Shown: positions 1-7,360, numbered from the stretch's first letter. The stretch is DNA of 10,099 nucleotides from an uncultured Aeromonadales bacterium (GCA_902796095.1 CADBNP010000333.1:1-10099); one strand, 5' to 3'. Numbers and translations: made by a program. Notes: generated by a model not told the origin, from the sequence alone.

Positions 1-74
1 ACCCAGCCCAGACCGACAATGGCATTGGAAATACCGACATCTGCCGAATTTCCCTTCTTAAGGTTAATTCCCAT
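1..74 (-). CDS. TerD-family protein, N-terminal fragment (cut by window edge)
   Basis: Only the first 24 codons are present. They read MGINLKKGNSADVGIS and then NAIVGLGW, which is the first beta-strand and the 'VGLGW' core signature of TerD-family proteins (compare INLSKGQKVSLTK...VGLGWD in the TerD gene at 8501-9082). The start is an ATG at 74-72, preceded by a strong AGGAGG ribosome binding site with a short spacer. TerD-family proteins are small cytoplasmic calcium-binding proteins of the tellurite and stress response. The rest of the gene lies beyond the left edge, so its length, metal-binding loops and exact subfamily cannot be judged. It follows the AIM24 gene in the same direction but is separated by 554 nt, so it probably has its own promoter. 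The family call is firm; the function is by family only. Confidence 0.85.
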   Translation of the reverse strand, partial: MGINLKKGNSADVGISNAIVGLGW

Positions 75-126
75 AACCCCTCCTTTTTATAATTTATGAA
101 CAGGTCTTGCAAAGCACAGAACGCAG

Positions 127-154
127 AATATAAAACAAAATCATTTACATGCAA
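127..154 (-). promoter_or_regulatory. Candidate sigma70-type promoter for partial TerD gene
   Basis: On the minus strand TTGCAT (-35, 154-149) is followed after 16 nt by TATATT (-10, 132-127). This would start RNA near 120, about 45 nt before the TerD-family start codon. The -10 is good and the -35 is only fair. Alternatives in the same AT-rich zone are GTGACA with TAAAAA (about 232-204) and TTTACA near 215, so the exact promoter is uncertain. Confidence 0.35.
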
Positions 155-546
155 AAGGATAATTGAATCTTAAACAAAAAAAATTGATACAATTCACATT
201 ACGTTTTTATGTAAAAAGATATTTTATGTCACATTTACTACAGTTCGCATATAAGAATGAACGCGGTAGAACGAGAGAAAAGAGGAAAAGTGAGGAGTGA
301 AAAAACAGGCGAACGTGCCGGCTGTACATTACATCTGCTGTTTTCAGTTGCCGGCATCATGGAAGAAGGACAAGGATTAAACTCAGTTTTCACATGAAGA
401 AGGAGCAAGAACAGATTACTGCTCTCTGATTTGTTTCCTGACAGTCAATCCAGCAGACAACAGTAAAATAAGAAAGTGACTGCATCAGCTCCGCATAAAA
501 TGTAAACCGCAGTCATAATGAAATGCCCCGAATAAGGGGATTCTTA

Positions 547-621
547 CTGACAGAACCGAACGGAAACCGACATGATAACAGGAACTTTCCGTATCAGAGT
601 CTGTTTCCGGTTTTCTGTCAG
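547..621. repeat. 75-nt imperfect palindrome just after the AIM24 gene
   Basis: CTGACAGAACCGAACGGAAAC (547-567) pairs imperfectly with GTTTCCGGTTTTCTGTCAG (603-621). The interior also pairs: GAC (569-571) with GTC, TGATA with TATCA, and GGAA (581-584) with TTCC (587-590). The whole element can therefore fold back as one long hairpin closing on a 2-nt loop. It ends 7 nt before the AIM24 stop codon. No T-run follows on either strand, so it is not a standard intrinsic terminator. It may be a transcript-end stabiliser, a REP- or MITE-like element, or a protein-binding palindrome. Confidence 0.55.
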
Positions 622-628
622 GAAAAAC

Positions 629-1330
629 TTAATCAACGCCGATGCTTATTCCTCCGGAACGTTCTGACGGCTGAATAATTACAGTTACACGCTGACCGCC
701 GTGCCATTCAAAGGAATAGGATTCTCCGGATGCCTGTCCTATAAGATTTTTCCAGTTAACATCCGTTTTAATGCCGGGATCACAGTCACCCTGCCCTATC
801 CAGCAGATCACGGCATCAGGATCAACAGAAATAGTATTTCCGGTCTCAAGATTGCTCAGTACAAGAGGGTTTCCGTCAGAAAGCACCGCTACATATGCAT
901 TTTTTCCTTTTCCCACCAGCGTCGACGTGGCAAGTCCCTTCTGGGAGAATATGCCTGAACCTAAAAAGCGGACACTGTAGTCACAGTCCGGAGTAAAGGC
1001 AAGAATATTTTCCGATTCAACGGAGATTTTTTCCCCTTCCTCCAGTTTGTATATGACAACGTGCTGACCGTAATTGGCATAATAAGTGACAGAATCACCC
1101 TCCATGGTAACCTTCATAAGCGGAAGATTTTCACCTGTGACTCTCCTCATTATCGATCCCATCAAAGCTCTGCCGAAACCACCTTCCGGACCAAGAAGAA
1201 GTTTTTCAAATCTGTAGTTTTTTGTCGGGCTGTCACCGGCAATAAACGATCCTGCCTTTGTAAACAGAACATCTCTGCCGGTACATGTTACCTTCAAAGT
1301 TAATTCATTCAATGTTTCAAAAGTGAGCAT
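629..1330 (-). CDS. AIM24 family protein (TIGR00266/DUF124-like)
   Basis: This is a 233-residue protein resembling the AIM24 family: Gly-rich beta-strand repeats, GSFIAGD near residues 27-33, then an R...GE block in RALMGSIMRRVTGENLP (54-70). Later blocks are ISVESENILAFTP (102-114), GIFSQKGLATSTLVGKGK (126-143), VDPDAVICW (169-177) and a C-terminal GQ...G.SYSFEWHGGQRVTV strand. The family has a double-stranded beta-helix-like fold. Bacterial members have no agreed biochemical role; the yeast namesake is a mitochondrial inner-membrane organiser. I see no signal peptide or membrane segment. The ATG at 1330 is preceded by AAGGAG with an 8-nt spacer. It starts 12 nt after the stop of the extended TerD gene, so the two are almost certainly co-transcribed and the protein probably works with TerD proteins. 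A role at the membrane is inference. Confidence 0.8.
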   Translation of the reverse strand: MLTFETLNELTLKVTCTGRDVLFTKAGSFIAGDSPTKNYRFEKLLLGPEGGFGRALMGSIMRRVTGENLPLMKVTMEGDSVTYYANYGQHVVIYKLEEGEKISVESENILAFTPDCDYSVRFLGSGIFSQKGLATSTLVGKGKNAYVAVLSDGNPLVLSNLETGNTISVDPDAVICWIGQGDCDPGIKTDVNWKNLIGQASGESYSFEWHGGQRVTVIIQPSERSGGISIGVD

Positions 1331-1342
1331 TCAACTGTCTCC

Positions 1343-2161
1343 TTAACCTATTTCTACACCGTAAATGGCACATTGTCCTGCAAGATCCTGATTAACACCA
1401 TTGCCAACAGGATTGAACTTCCACTGCCCGTTATACAGATATAATTCACCTATCGTCATGGAAGTAACATTCTGATAATATTCCTCGAGACAATAGCTGA
1501 AAATCTCCTGACCGGTACCGGCATCAAGGATGCGGATATACGTATCCTTCAGCATGCTGAAGTTAAGCTTTTTTTCAAAAGCTTCATGAATTGTAACAAC
1601 AAAAACAATTTTCTGAATACCGGAATTCAGTTTCTGCAGATCAACACTGATCACTTCCCGATCTTTGCCGCCGGCATCACGGGAAAGAACAACACTGCCG
1701 TCCGGACTTCTCTCCTGACCGTAAAAGACAAACCAGTCATCACCGGGAACCTTGCCGTCAGCCTTCACAAGAAATGCCGATGCATCAACATCACACCTCG
1801 CATCCCTGATATTCCATCCGAAGCATGCCTTTATCCCCGCAATATTTCTGTTCGGCGAAGCCAGATTTGTCTTCTGCCCCTTGCGAAGCAGATGCTGCAT
1901 TGCAGGAAGCGTCATGTCAGGAACAGAATTCAGGGAAGTCTGATTTGATGAAACTGTCTGCTGCTGAACACCGGAATTCTGCGCTGACACACGGGAAACA
2001 TTTCCCTGCTGCGGAGGAACGGAAGAAGAAACCTGACCGCGACCGGGTTTATTGATGCTTTGCAGGTTACCTTTTGAAAGAGGAGCTGTATGTCTGGAAT
2101 TTAAAGAGCTGATATTTGCTCTGGATAACGGAGGAGTAGTCTTGTTTGGAATATTTATCAT
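1343..2161 (-). CDS. TerD-family protein with low-complexity N-terminal extension
   Basis: The protein is 272 residues. Residues 1-85 are rich in S, N, Q and P and look disordered. They contain two related segments, PLSRANISSLNSR (11-23) and PLSKGNLQSINKP (27-39). A TerD domain fills about 88-272: LLRKGQKTNL, FGWNIRD, CDVDASAF (123-130), DDWFVFYGQ (141-149), IVFVVTIHEA, NFSML, SMTIGELYLYNGQWKFNPVGNG, and a C-terminal Cys-x-x-Tyr-Gly-Val-Glu-Ile. The acidic loop of canonical TerD (GDN-R-TG-x-GDGDDE) is replaced by a loop with RDAGGKDRE (161-169), so one calcium site is probably altered or lost. The start ATG at 2161 has a weak AGGA 11 nt upstream. It is the first gene of a pair with the AIM24 gene. 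The extension suggests a scaffold or tethering role (inference). Family call firm, specific role unknown. Confidence 0.88.
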   Translation of the reverse strand: MINIPNKTTPPLSRANISSLNSRHTAPLSKGNLQSINKPGRGQVSSSVPPQQGNVSRVSAQNSGVQQQTVSSNQTSLNSVPDMTLPAMQHLLRKGQKTNLASPNRNIAGIKACFGWNIRDARCDVDASAFLVKADGKVPGDDWFVFYGQERSPDGSVVLSRDAGGKDREVISVDLQKLNSGIQKIVFVVTIHEAFEKKLNFSMLKDTYIRILDAGTGQEIFSYCLEEYYQNVTSMTIGELYLYNGQWKFNPVGNGVNQDLAGQCAIYGVEIG

Positions 2162-2192
2162 TCAAAATAATTCCTAAAAATCAAATCTGCCT

Positions 2193-2217
2193 AAAAAAAT
2201 GCTGATAACAGTTCAGC
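2193..2217 (-). terminator. Weak terminator-like hairpin before the extended TerD gene
   Basis: On the minus strand GCTGA (2217-2213), a 7-nt loop and TCAGC (2205-2201) are followed by A and then seven T (2199-2193). The stem is only 5 bp. It lies about 30 nt before the ATG at 2161 and could partly end or attenuate transcription coming from the biosynthetic operon. A weak promoter (TTGTTT, 17 nt, TGTTAT; 2233-2205) overlaps it, so the element may instead be part of a promoter. Confidence 0.3.
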
Positions 2218-2354
2218 CGAAACCTGAAAACAACTGACAGGATCAGTGTCTCCGAACCGTAATTCATTCTACAGAAAGACCGGAATTTTTAAAATTGCAC
2301 CGACATATCAGAGGTCACAAAAACAGAATTTAGGCAGTAAAATGGATTGCACAT

Positions 2355-2385
2355 GCCCGCATCCGGCATTTTTCCGGACACGGGC
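2355..2385 (-). other. 12-bp RNA hairpin downstream of the biosynthetic operon
   Basis: Read on the minus strand, GCCCGTGTCCGG (2385-2374) can pair with CCGGATGCGGGC (2366-2355) around a 7-nt A-rich loop. Two of the pairs are G-U wobbles. On the plus strand the same positions would be C-A mismatches, so the structure is favoured only in the leftward transcript. It sits 28 nt after the StiP-like stop codon and has no following T-run. It may stabilise the 3' end or act in Rho-dependent ending of the operon mRNA. Confidence 0.4.
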
Positions 2386-2412
2386 TGCGAAGAAAGATTA
2401 TTTTCCGGATGA

Positions 2413-3480
2413 TCAGACGTCAGAAAGTTTTTTTATGATGCCGCATACCTTGTAATTGCCAAGATCTGCTCTGCTGACTTCACAGGAAACATTTTTCTCT
2501 TTTGCCAGCTGATAAATATGGTTAAGTTCAACCGAAGACGCATATTTTTCATTCACGATAACCTTCCACGGGATCCGTCTGAGAAGAACCCTGGTAGCCT
2601 CCCCGATCCCGGGCTTTATAAAATTTATATCACTGATCCTGTATTCATCAGCAATACTGCGAACCACCTCCGTACCGGAAATATTCATCCCGATCTGATC
2701 CTCACCGCCATGACAGTCAATGTTAAAATCAAAATATTTTTCGATGCAGCTTAAAAACTCTCCGGACAAATCCTCGGAAAGCAGATTATCGTAATAGGCA
2801 GCTCCGTGAAAATCATCAGGACCGATTATGTCGCTTCTCAGAAAAGTTCTGCTGAGAAGACCGGTTACCGTGGCATTCAGACAGGATGAAGGGATCAGAA
2901 TATCATCATGAGTGCCGCACAGAGAAGTCAGATTTGCCGGATCTGAAACAACTCCGAGATCCGCATCAAGTCCCGGATAATCCTTTAAGGCATTCTTAAG
3001 CTGAGAAAGAATGGCACCCTTTCCTATCCAGCCGTCTATAAACTGAACGGTTTTCTCATCATGGCGACGAAGGATATAATCAACGGCATTCCGATCTATA
3101 CCCCGTCCCCTGATGATGGAAATCGCATAGTGCTTGCAGCTGATGTTATATTTTTTTCTGAGATAGCGTTTTATAAGGATCCCGATGGGAATACCTGCCC
3201 TGGCAAGAGAAACTACGGTTAAATCAGCTCCCTTTTTCTGATACATTTTTTCGGAAAGTATACATACGGCTCTGGCTGTGGCCATTGAATAATTCTGAAG
3301 AGCGCTTCTGTATATATCCATATATTTTTCAGAAGGTCTGTACTCCAGAGGCAGCATTTCACAGTAATGAACTCCCTTCTGGATATACTTCTCGCGAACA
3401 TCCGCCGGCAGCGGCTCTACCAGACCGCTGATATCCTTGAGAAGCAGTTCAACATCATCTGCCGCATAACTGCTACGCAT
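2413..3480 (-). CDS. StiP-type phosphoribosyltransferase with C-terminal PELOTA-like RNA-binding domain
   Basis: This 355-residue protein matches the Ter-module PRTase-1 family (named 'cysteine protease StiP family' in databases). Visible blocks are YRPSEKYMDIY (48-58), SLARAGIPIGILIKR (91-105), RGRGID (124-129), the PRPP-binding loop FIDGWIGKGAI (147-157), and PSSCLNATVTGLLSRTF (197-213). A KPGIGEATRVLLRR block (289-302) leads into a basic alpha/beta segment (about 303-355) that fits the PELOTA/L7Ae-like RNA-binding domain reported at this position in the family. Predicted role: transfer of a phosphoribosyl group to an unknown base in the Ter metabolite pathway; the 'protease' name is doubtful. 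ATG at 3480 has GGGGGAG 8 nt upstream. It overlaps the preceding gene by 8 nt and is the last gene of the operon. Active-site residues appear intact. Confidence 0.88.
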   Translation of the reverse strand: MRSSYAADDVELLLKDISGLVEPLPADVREKYIQKGVHYCEMLPLEYRPSEKYMDIYRSALQNYSMATARAVCILSEKMYQKKGADLTVVSLARAGIPIGILIKRYLRKKYNISCKHYAISIIRGRGIDRNAVDYILRRHDEKTVQFIDGWIGKGAILSQLKNALKDYPGLDADLGVVSDPANLTSLCGTHDDILIPSSCLNATVTGLLSRTFLRSDIIGPDDFHGAAYYDNLLSEDLSGEFLSCIEKYFDFNIDCHGGEDQIGMNISGTEVVRSIADEYRISDINFIKPGIGEATRVLLRRIPWKVIVNEKYASSVELNHIYQLAKEKNVSCEVSRADLGNYKVCGIIKKLSDV

Positions 3481-4621
3481 TGCTGAAGCTCCCCCACTGT
3501 ATCAGCGTGATATTGCTGTTGCCGTGCATTTCCAGAGCTGCAACAAGACTGTCAAGTCCGTCCCTGCAGACTTCGGCATCAGTAACAATAAGAACAAGAT
3601 CATATCTTTCAAGATTATAGATAAATGTTCTTCTGTCATTGTCATACATGCTGGCAAGAGGATGACGGCTGTGCAGCATATAATCAGGATCCTGCGACAC
3701 CTCTATCGGACTTCTGGTGGTTGCATGAAATCTTACTGTTTTATCAGGCCATCTTTTCTCGATTTCACAGCCGATCATCATGCCCGGAAACATAAACTCC
3801 TCGGTGCCGAGGATCAGTATGCTGCCTGCGTTTTCTATATTCTTCTGATTGCTGAGAACAGATTTTGCAAACTGATCTGTTCTTGCTCTTATGTCTGCCA
3901 CATCAGCAAGAAGTCTTGAATTCCAGTAGCCGCTTTTTTTCATGGTATCTACAGGCGTATGCGTCTCATAAATCGGATCCTGCTGCGGTTTCAGATAGGA
4001 ATGATGCTCAACGGAATCTATACGGAACTGAAAAGGGATCCGGTAAAGGAAATCGCAGAAAATATTCTGTCTTTCAAACTCTGCCAGTCTTTCATCAGAC
4101 ATGCTGTTAAGAACGGAAACAATACCGAAATTCAGAGATCTGTCCGGATATCTTTTTCTTAGGAGCCTTATTATATTTTCTATGGTGTTGCCGGTGGTAA
4201 CCTCATCCTCGGCAAAGACTATTCGATCAATCTGATCAAGTATTCCGTCAAAACCGTTAACAGCAAGTCTCTGCTCCGTTGCATGACTGTGAGCCTCTGT
4301 GAAAAACAGATATTCAGCTCCGGAGATTTCCTCCCGGCTTGTATTCATGTAATACGCAACATTGTCAGAACCGTACGCAATGGATGCGCCTATTGCGGTT
4401 GCCGTCTCTGCAAAACCGATAAGCAGGAGTTTTTCATCCTGATACCTTTCCTCTATTTTCTCAGTCAAATCGGCAAACAGCCTCATTGAAGCTGAGGGAG
4501 AAACGGGAATATGCTTTCCCTGAACCGGATTGACATACAGGTACTTTCTCTTTGTGTTGTTTTCTCTTTTGGCGACAGTTATCAAATCTTCCAGGGCATA
4601 CATACTACTATCTGACTCCAT
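3473..4621 (-). CDS. Phosphoribosyltransferase with TRSP domain
   Basis: This is a 382-residue, two-domain protein. The N-terminal orotate-PRTase-like domain (about 1-235) has LLLIGFAETATAIGASIA (65-82) and the PRPP loop VFAEDEVTTGNT (135-146), with the acidic pair D139/E140 followed by TTGNT. The C-terminal TRSP domain (about 235-382) carries the motif that names it, HATTRSPIEV (299-308), then SRHPLASMYD (318-327), FIYNLERYDLVLIVTDAEV and a final TLIQWGSF. The family is PRTase_2 plus TRSP of Ter operons. It probably forms or cleaves a ribosyl-base bond; the substrate is unknown. ATG at 4621 overlaps the end of the lyase gene by 14 nt; a second in-frame ATG at 4603 is possible and has GGAG 12 nt upstream. 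It overlaps the StiP-like gene by 8 nt. Both domains appear complete. Confidence 0.9.
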   Translation of the reverse strand: MESDSSMYALEDLITVAKRENNTKRKYLYVNPVQGKHIPVSPSASMRLFADLTEKIEERYQDEKLLLIGFAETATAIGASIAYGSDNVAYYMNTSREEISGAEYLFFTEAHSHATEQRLAVNGFDGILDQIDRIVFAEDEVTTGNTIENIIRLLRKRYPDRSLNFGIVSVLNSMSDERLAEFERQNIFCDFLYRIPFQFRIDSVEHHSYLKPQQDPIYETHTPVDTMKKSGYWNSRLLADVADIRARTDQFAKSVLSNQKNIENAGSILILGTEEFMFPGMMIGCEIEKRWPDKTVRFHATTRSPIEVSQDPDYMLHSRHPLASMYDNDRRTFIYNLERYDLVLIVTDAEVCRDGLDSLVAALEMHGNSNITLIQWGSFSNA

Positions 4622-5573
4622 ATATTTCCGACAGAAGATAAATCTTTTCTGCCCAGTTGCAGTTGGTTCTTACTTCATTCATTCTTTCACCGCCGTAACT
4701 TTTCCCTACCTGGAGACCGCTTTTATCCCAGTTGAGAATAGATTTGGCGTCTTCAAAATCTTTTTTCGAAACCTGAAGCATTTCGTTAACCACAGGAATC
4801 TGCTTTGGATGGATCACCGTCTTTCCGATAAAACCGTTCAGAATATCCCTCTTCAGTTCTCTTTTTAAGCCGGTTTTCCACTCGTCTCCGGCACTGTCAA
4901 AATATTCCCAGACAGGACCTGATACCACATACTCCCTGGAAAACACAGTCAGAAGATCTCCGAGAAGCTGGCTGATGGGAAGAATGTCATAGATTGTTTC
5001 ATCATAATGCCGTCGTGCCGCAAACTCATTGGAAAAATCGTTTCCGCCGACCCGGACATTAAGGACAAATTCATTCATGGAATCAATCTTTTCCTTTATG
5101 GAACCAAGCACATCAGTCCTGGTTCTGAAATCTATAATATCCCCGGTCTCAAGAATAGGCATCATATAAATTCTGCGGCGGGCAGAATCATTGATCCTGC
5201 GAAGGGTTTCATTATATGCAGCTGCATTTGTCACAGTATACTTTGGAAAAATGAAACCTGTAAGAATACTCTGATAAGGACATATGGCATCAAATACCCT
5301 TATCATCTGCTCAGGCTCTCTGACTCTGATAAAAAGCTTTGGAAGAAAAAATTCATGATTTTCAGAGTATTCAAATATCTGTCTGAAGGTCTCCTTTACC
5401 TGCTGCTCGGCAGCTGCCACCGAATCAGAAGAAATCGTATCCTCAAGACAGACAGTCAGAGAATATCTTCTGCCCCAGTCTTCGTTTACAACTGCCTTTG
5501 CCACCTTGCTGTTCAGAGCTGGCGAGTACAGAAGCGCACCTACGGAATATTTCTCTTTAATATTTTCAATCAC
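4608..5573 (-). CDS. HpcH/HpaI aldolase / citrate lyase beta (CitE)-like C-C bond lyase
   Basis: This 321-residue TIM-barrel protein belongs to the CitE-like C-C bond lyase family of Ter operons. Key features are ALLYSPALN (13-21), the CLEDT acidic pair E44/D45, LFIRVRE (80-86, R83 as likely substrate-phosphate or carboxylate ligand), FIFPKY (108-112), PILETG with metal-ligand candidate E142, VGGNDFSN (175-182, D179 as second ligand), and GKTVIHPKQI (250-259), a CitE-type motif. Predicted chemistry is Mg-dependent cleavage or formation of a C-C bond; the substrate is unknown. The start is GTG at 5573, overlapping the HAD gene by 8 nt, with GGGGA about 9 nt upstream. No other in-frame start lies nearby and the N-terminus matches the family, so GTG is well supported. 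Overlaps suggest translational coupling on both sides. Confidence 0.9.
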   Translation of the reverse strand: MIENIKEKYSVGALLYSPALNSKVAKAVVNEDWGRRYSLTVCLEDTISSDSVAAAEQQVKETFRQIFEYSENHEFFLPKLFIRVREPEQMIRVFDAICPYQSILTGFIFPKYTVTNAAAYNETLRRINDSARRRIYMMPILETGDIIDFRTRTDVLGSIKEKIDSMNEFVLNVRVGGNDFSNEFAARRHYDETIYDILPISQLLGDLLTVFSREYVVSGPVWEYFDSAGDEWKTGLKRELKRDILNGFIGKTVIHPKQIPVVNEMLQVSKKDFEDAKSILNWDKSGLQVGKSYGGERMNEVRTNCNWAEKIYLLSEIYGVR

Positions 5574-6336
5574 TCGTTATTCCCCGATAAAACTCGTTCT
5601 GAATTTCTTCAAGCCTGTCACATACCTGATCAGAAAACATGCCGCTGCATACTATTTTTCTTCCCCTTGAAATAAAACCGGCAATTCTTTCCGGACAGAT
5701 GCATACATCAGCCATGCTGAGTACCGGTACATCAAACTCACTGTCACCGACAGCTATATATTCATCATAGCCAAAGCGGGCTCTGTACCTCTCCGCAGCC
5801 ATCCCCTTGTTCAGGGAACGGGGAATACAGTAAACCTTTCTGGAATTCCTTAATATGGAAATATGCTCAGGATCTGCATGACTGGAAAGATAATCATAAA
5901 TATGATCTGCATCATCAGTCTTTACATAGAACAGAAAGGGATCAGCAGAAACGATATCTTCTGACGGAACGATCTTTCTGATCAGATCGGACAGCATATT
6001 GTATTCCTTTCTGTCCTTCTGAGAAAGTTCAAGGGACTCTCTGGTCCATTCTCTGTCCTCGAGACCGTTTCTCAGCAGTATCGAGCCGTTGCATATCAGA
6101 GCATCCTCCCAGCCGAACACGGCAAAGGAATCCGCAAGCCGGGAATACTGGCTTAATCTTCTGGTGGTCAGAGGCACAGGTTTGAAAAATTCCTGAGATC
6201 TGTAAAAACGGTACGTTCTTTCAGATATATAACTCTGTTTTCTTCCGTTCAGAGTCTCAACCCAGATCACCGGATCTGAAGTGGCATGACGGTGAGAATA
6301 AATCAGCGTATTGTCCAGATCTGTAAAAAGCAGCAT
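5566..6336 (-). CDS. HAD-superfamily hydrolase (Cof/type IIB-like)
   Basis: From the ATG at 6336 the protein has 256 residues. All four HAD motifs are present: motif I FTDLDNT (4-10, nucleophile D6 and acid/base D8), motif II LTTR (56-59), motif III Lys in LNKGMA (K177), and motif IV GDSEFD (197-202). The cap between motifs II and III places it with type IIB phosphatases. It probably removes a phosphate from a sugar- or nucleotide-like intermediate made by its operon neighbours. A GTG at 6345 would add three residues, but AGGTGA lies 5 nt before the ATG and motif I then begins at the usual distance, so I prefer 6336. The gene follows the ATP-grasp gene by 20 nt and overlaps the lyase gene by 8 nt. 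Substrate unknown. Confidence 0.9.
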   Translation of the reverse strand: MLLFTDLDNTLIYSHRHATSDPVIWVETLNGRKQSYISERTYRFYRSQEFFKPVPLTTRRLSQYSRLADSFAVFGWEDALICNGSILLRNGLEDREWTRESLELSQKDRKEYNMLSDLIRKIVPSEDIVSADPFLFYVKTDDADHIYDYLSSHADPEHISILRNSRKVYCIPRSLNKGMAAERYRARFGYDEYIAVGDSEFDVPVLSMADVCICPERIAGFISRGRKIVCSGMFSDQVCDRLEEIQNEFYRGITSD

Positions 6337-6341
6337 CAGAA

Positions 6342-6347
6342 TCACCT
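6342..6347 (-). promoter_or_regulatory. Ribosome binding site deciding the HAD start
   Basis: AGGTGA on the minus strand (6347-6342) is 5 nt upstream of the ATG at 6336. It contains the alternative GTG start, which favours the ATG as the real initiation codon. Confidence 0.6.
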
Positions 6348-6356
6348 GCTTTTCAA

Positions 6357-7355
6357 TCAGAGAAGAACCGGGACTTCAACGTGGGTTACGGCTCTCTCTT
6401 CCATGGATATTTTCCAGCTCTTTTCTATTCCAAGAAGTTTATTTACAGCAATGCTTGGTATGTTCACTCCGCATGCCAGACATGCCATCTGCACACCGCC
6501 GGACATTCTCGTGTTGACCTCAAGAAAATAGGGAACATCATCCAGATACTTAAACTGGATATTACACGGGCATTCGAGCTTTACGGCATCGTAAATTTCA
6601 CGGGTTTTCGAAAGAATATCCTCACGAAAACTCAGACGCTCTACTCTTGAAGCGTTCTTTATTCTCGGCAGCATAATCAGTCCGCCGGATGTATTCAGGC
6701 AGTCAACGCTGATCTCGTCACCGGATAAATTCGGCATCACCATAAGCGGCGAAAATTCACTTCTTTCTGAAAGTGCTTCATAAATCGCATCATAGGTCAT
6801 TCTGGTATTCTGCTTTTTGAAGAGAGCGGCATAACCCTTGCGGCTGTTATCTATCAGACGATAGCTTTTTCCACCCTCGTCATGCACAAATTTAATGCAG
6901 ATCTCCCGGTATTTCCGGCTGAGTTCCTCATATGCACCTTCAAAACCGGCAGGAGTTGTTACAATGCGGTACTCCGGTATTGAGCTGACTCCCATCTGAG
7001 CCAGCTCCTTATACGCTCGGTCCTTGTAGTTGAGAATATCTACAATCTCATAATCATCCACCATGACCTTTACGCCGGCGGCTTCAAAATCAGATTTCCG
7101 CCTGGATACTGAAAGCATTTCACGTCTTGGCATAAAGACATTAACCGAATGTTCTCTGCAGAAATCAAGGCAGAAATCAACATAATCGTTTCCCTTCAGA
7201 CCCGGCTCCACATACCACTCGTCACATACGGATGACAGTACGGACAGTCTGTTCTCATTCGAACCTATGATATAAAAGTCAGGATTATCCTGCTTTATCA
7301 TGCTCATGATGTTATAGGCAGTACTGAACCAGTGATTGAACCAAATCCTTACCAT
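6357..7355 (-). CDS. ATP-grasp domain protein of the Ter biosynthetic module
   Basis: From the ATG at 7355 the protein has 332 residues: a pre-ATP-grasp Rossmann-like part (1-110: MVRIWFNHWFSTAYNIMSMI, GSNENR, VFMPRREM), then the ATP-grasp fold. Nucleotide-binding candidates are K155 in CIKFV, GDEISVD (212-218) and the Mg-binding end motif FLEVNTRMSGG (277-287; E279, N281). The enzyme should use ATP to join a carboxylate to an amine or thiol; partners are unknown. An in-frame start at 7430 adds 25 hydrophobic residues that could pass for a membrane anchor. But GGAGG sits 5 nt before the 7355 ATG, and relatives begin with an xRIWFN-type N-terminus, so I take 7355. It is the first gene of the biosynthetic operon; its stop is 20 nt before the HAD ATG. 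Confidence 0.9.
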   Translation of the reverse strand: MVRIWFNHWFSTAYNIMSMIKQDNPDFYIIGSNENRLSVLSSVCDEWYVEPGLKGNDYVDFCLDFCREHSVNVFMPRREMLSVSRRKSDFEAAGVKVMVDDYEIVDILNYKDRAYKELAQMGVSSIPEYRIVTTPAGFEGAYEELSRKYREICIKFVHDEGGKSYRLIDNSRKGYAALFKKQNTRMTYDAIYEALSERSEFSPLMVMPNLSGDEISVDCLNTSGGLIMLPRIKNASRVERLSFREDILSKTREIYDAVKLECPCNIQFKYLDDVPYFLEVNTRMSGGVQMACLACGVNIPSIAVNKLLGIEKSWKISMEERAVTHVEVPVLL

Positions 7356-7360
7356 CGTTG

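Larger units (their letters stand above)
75..628. other. Noncoding region between partial TerD gene and AIM24 gene
   Basis: I see no convincing gene here. Roughly 90-260 is very AT-rich and holds candidate leftward promoters for the partial TerD gene. It also has a 13-nt palindrome AATTGATACAATT (182-194) and, on the minus strand, two TGTGA half-sites resembling Crp half-sites. Further right, TGCCGGC at 316-322 is inverted as GCCGGCA at 350-356, which can form a hairpin with a long loop. CCCC/GGGG at about 524-538 makes a small hairpin. A 75-nt imperfect palindrome fills 547-621. The hairpins could end the AIM24 transcript, but none has a good T-tract. Confidence 0.6.

Noticed and set aside
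182..232. Crp/Fnr sites in the AT-rich region before the partial TerD gene
   Set aside because: Only half-sites (TGTGA) are present, without a proper second half, so chance matches in AT-rich DNA are likely.
3524..3919. 131-codon rightward frame opposite the PRTase-TRSP gene
   Set aside because: Antisense shadow of a well-supported enzyme gene.
5007..5675. 222-codon rightward frame opposite the lyase and HAD genes
   Set aside because: It is antisense to two genes with intact catalytic motifs; the protein is low in recognisable features and rich in residues typical of antisense frames.
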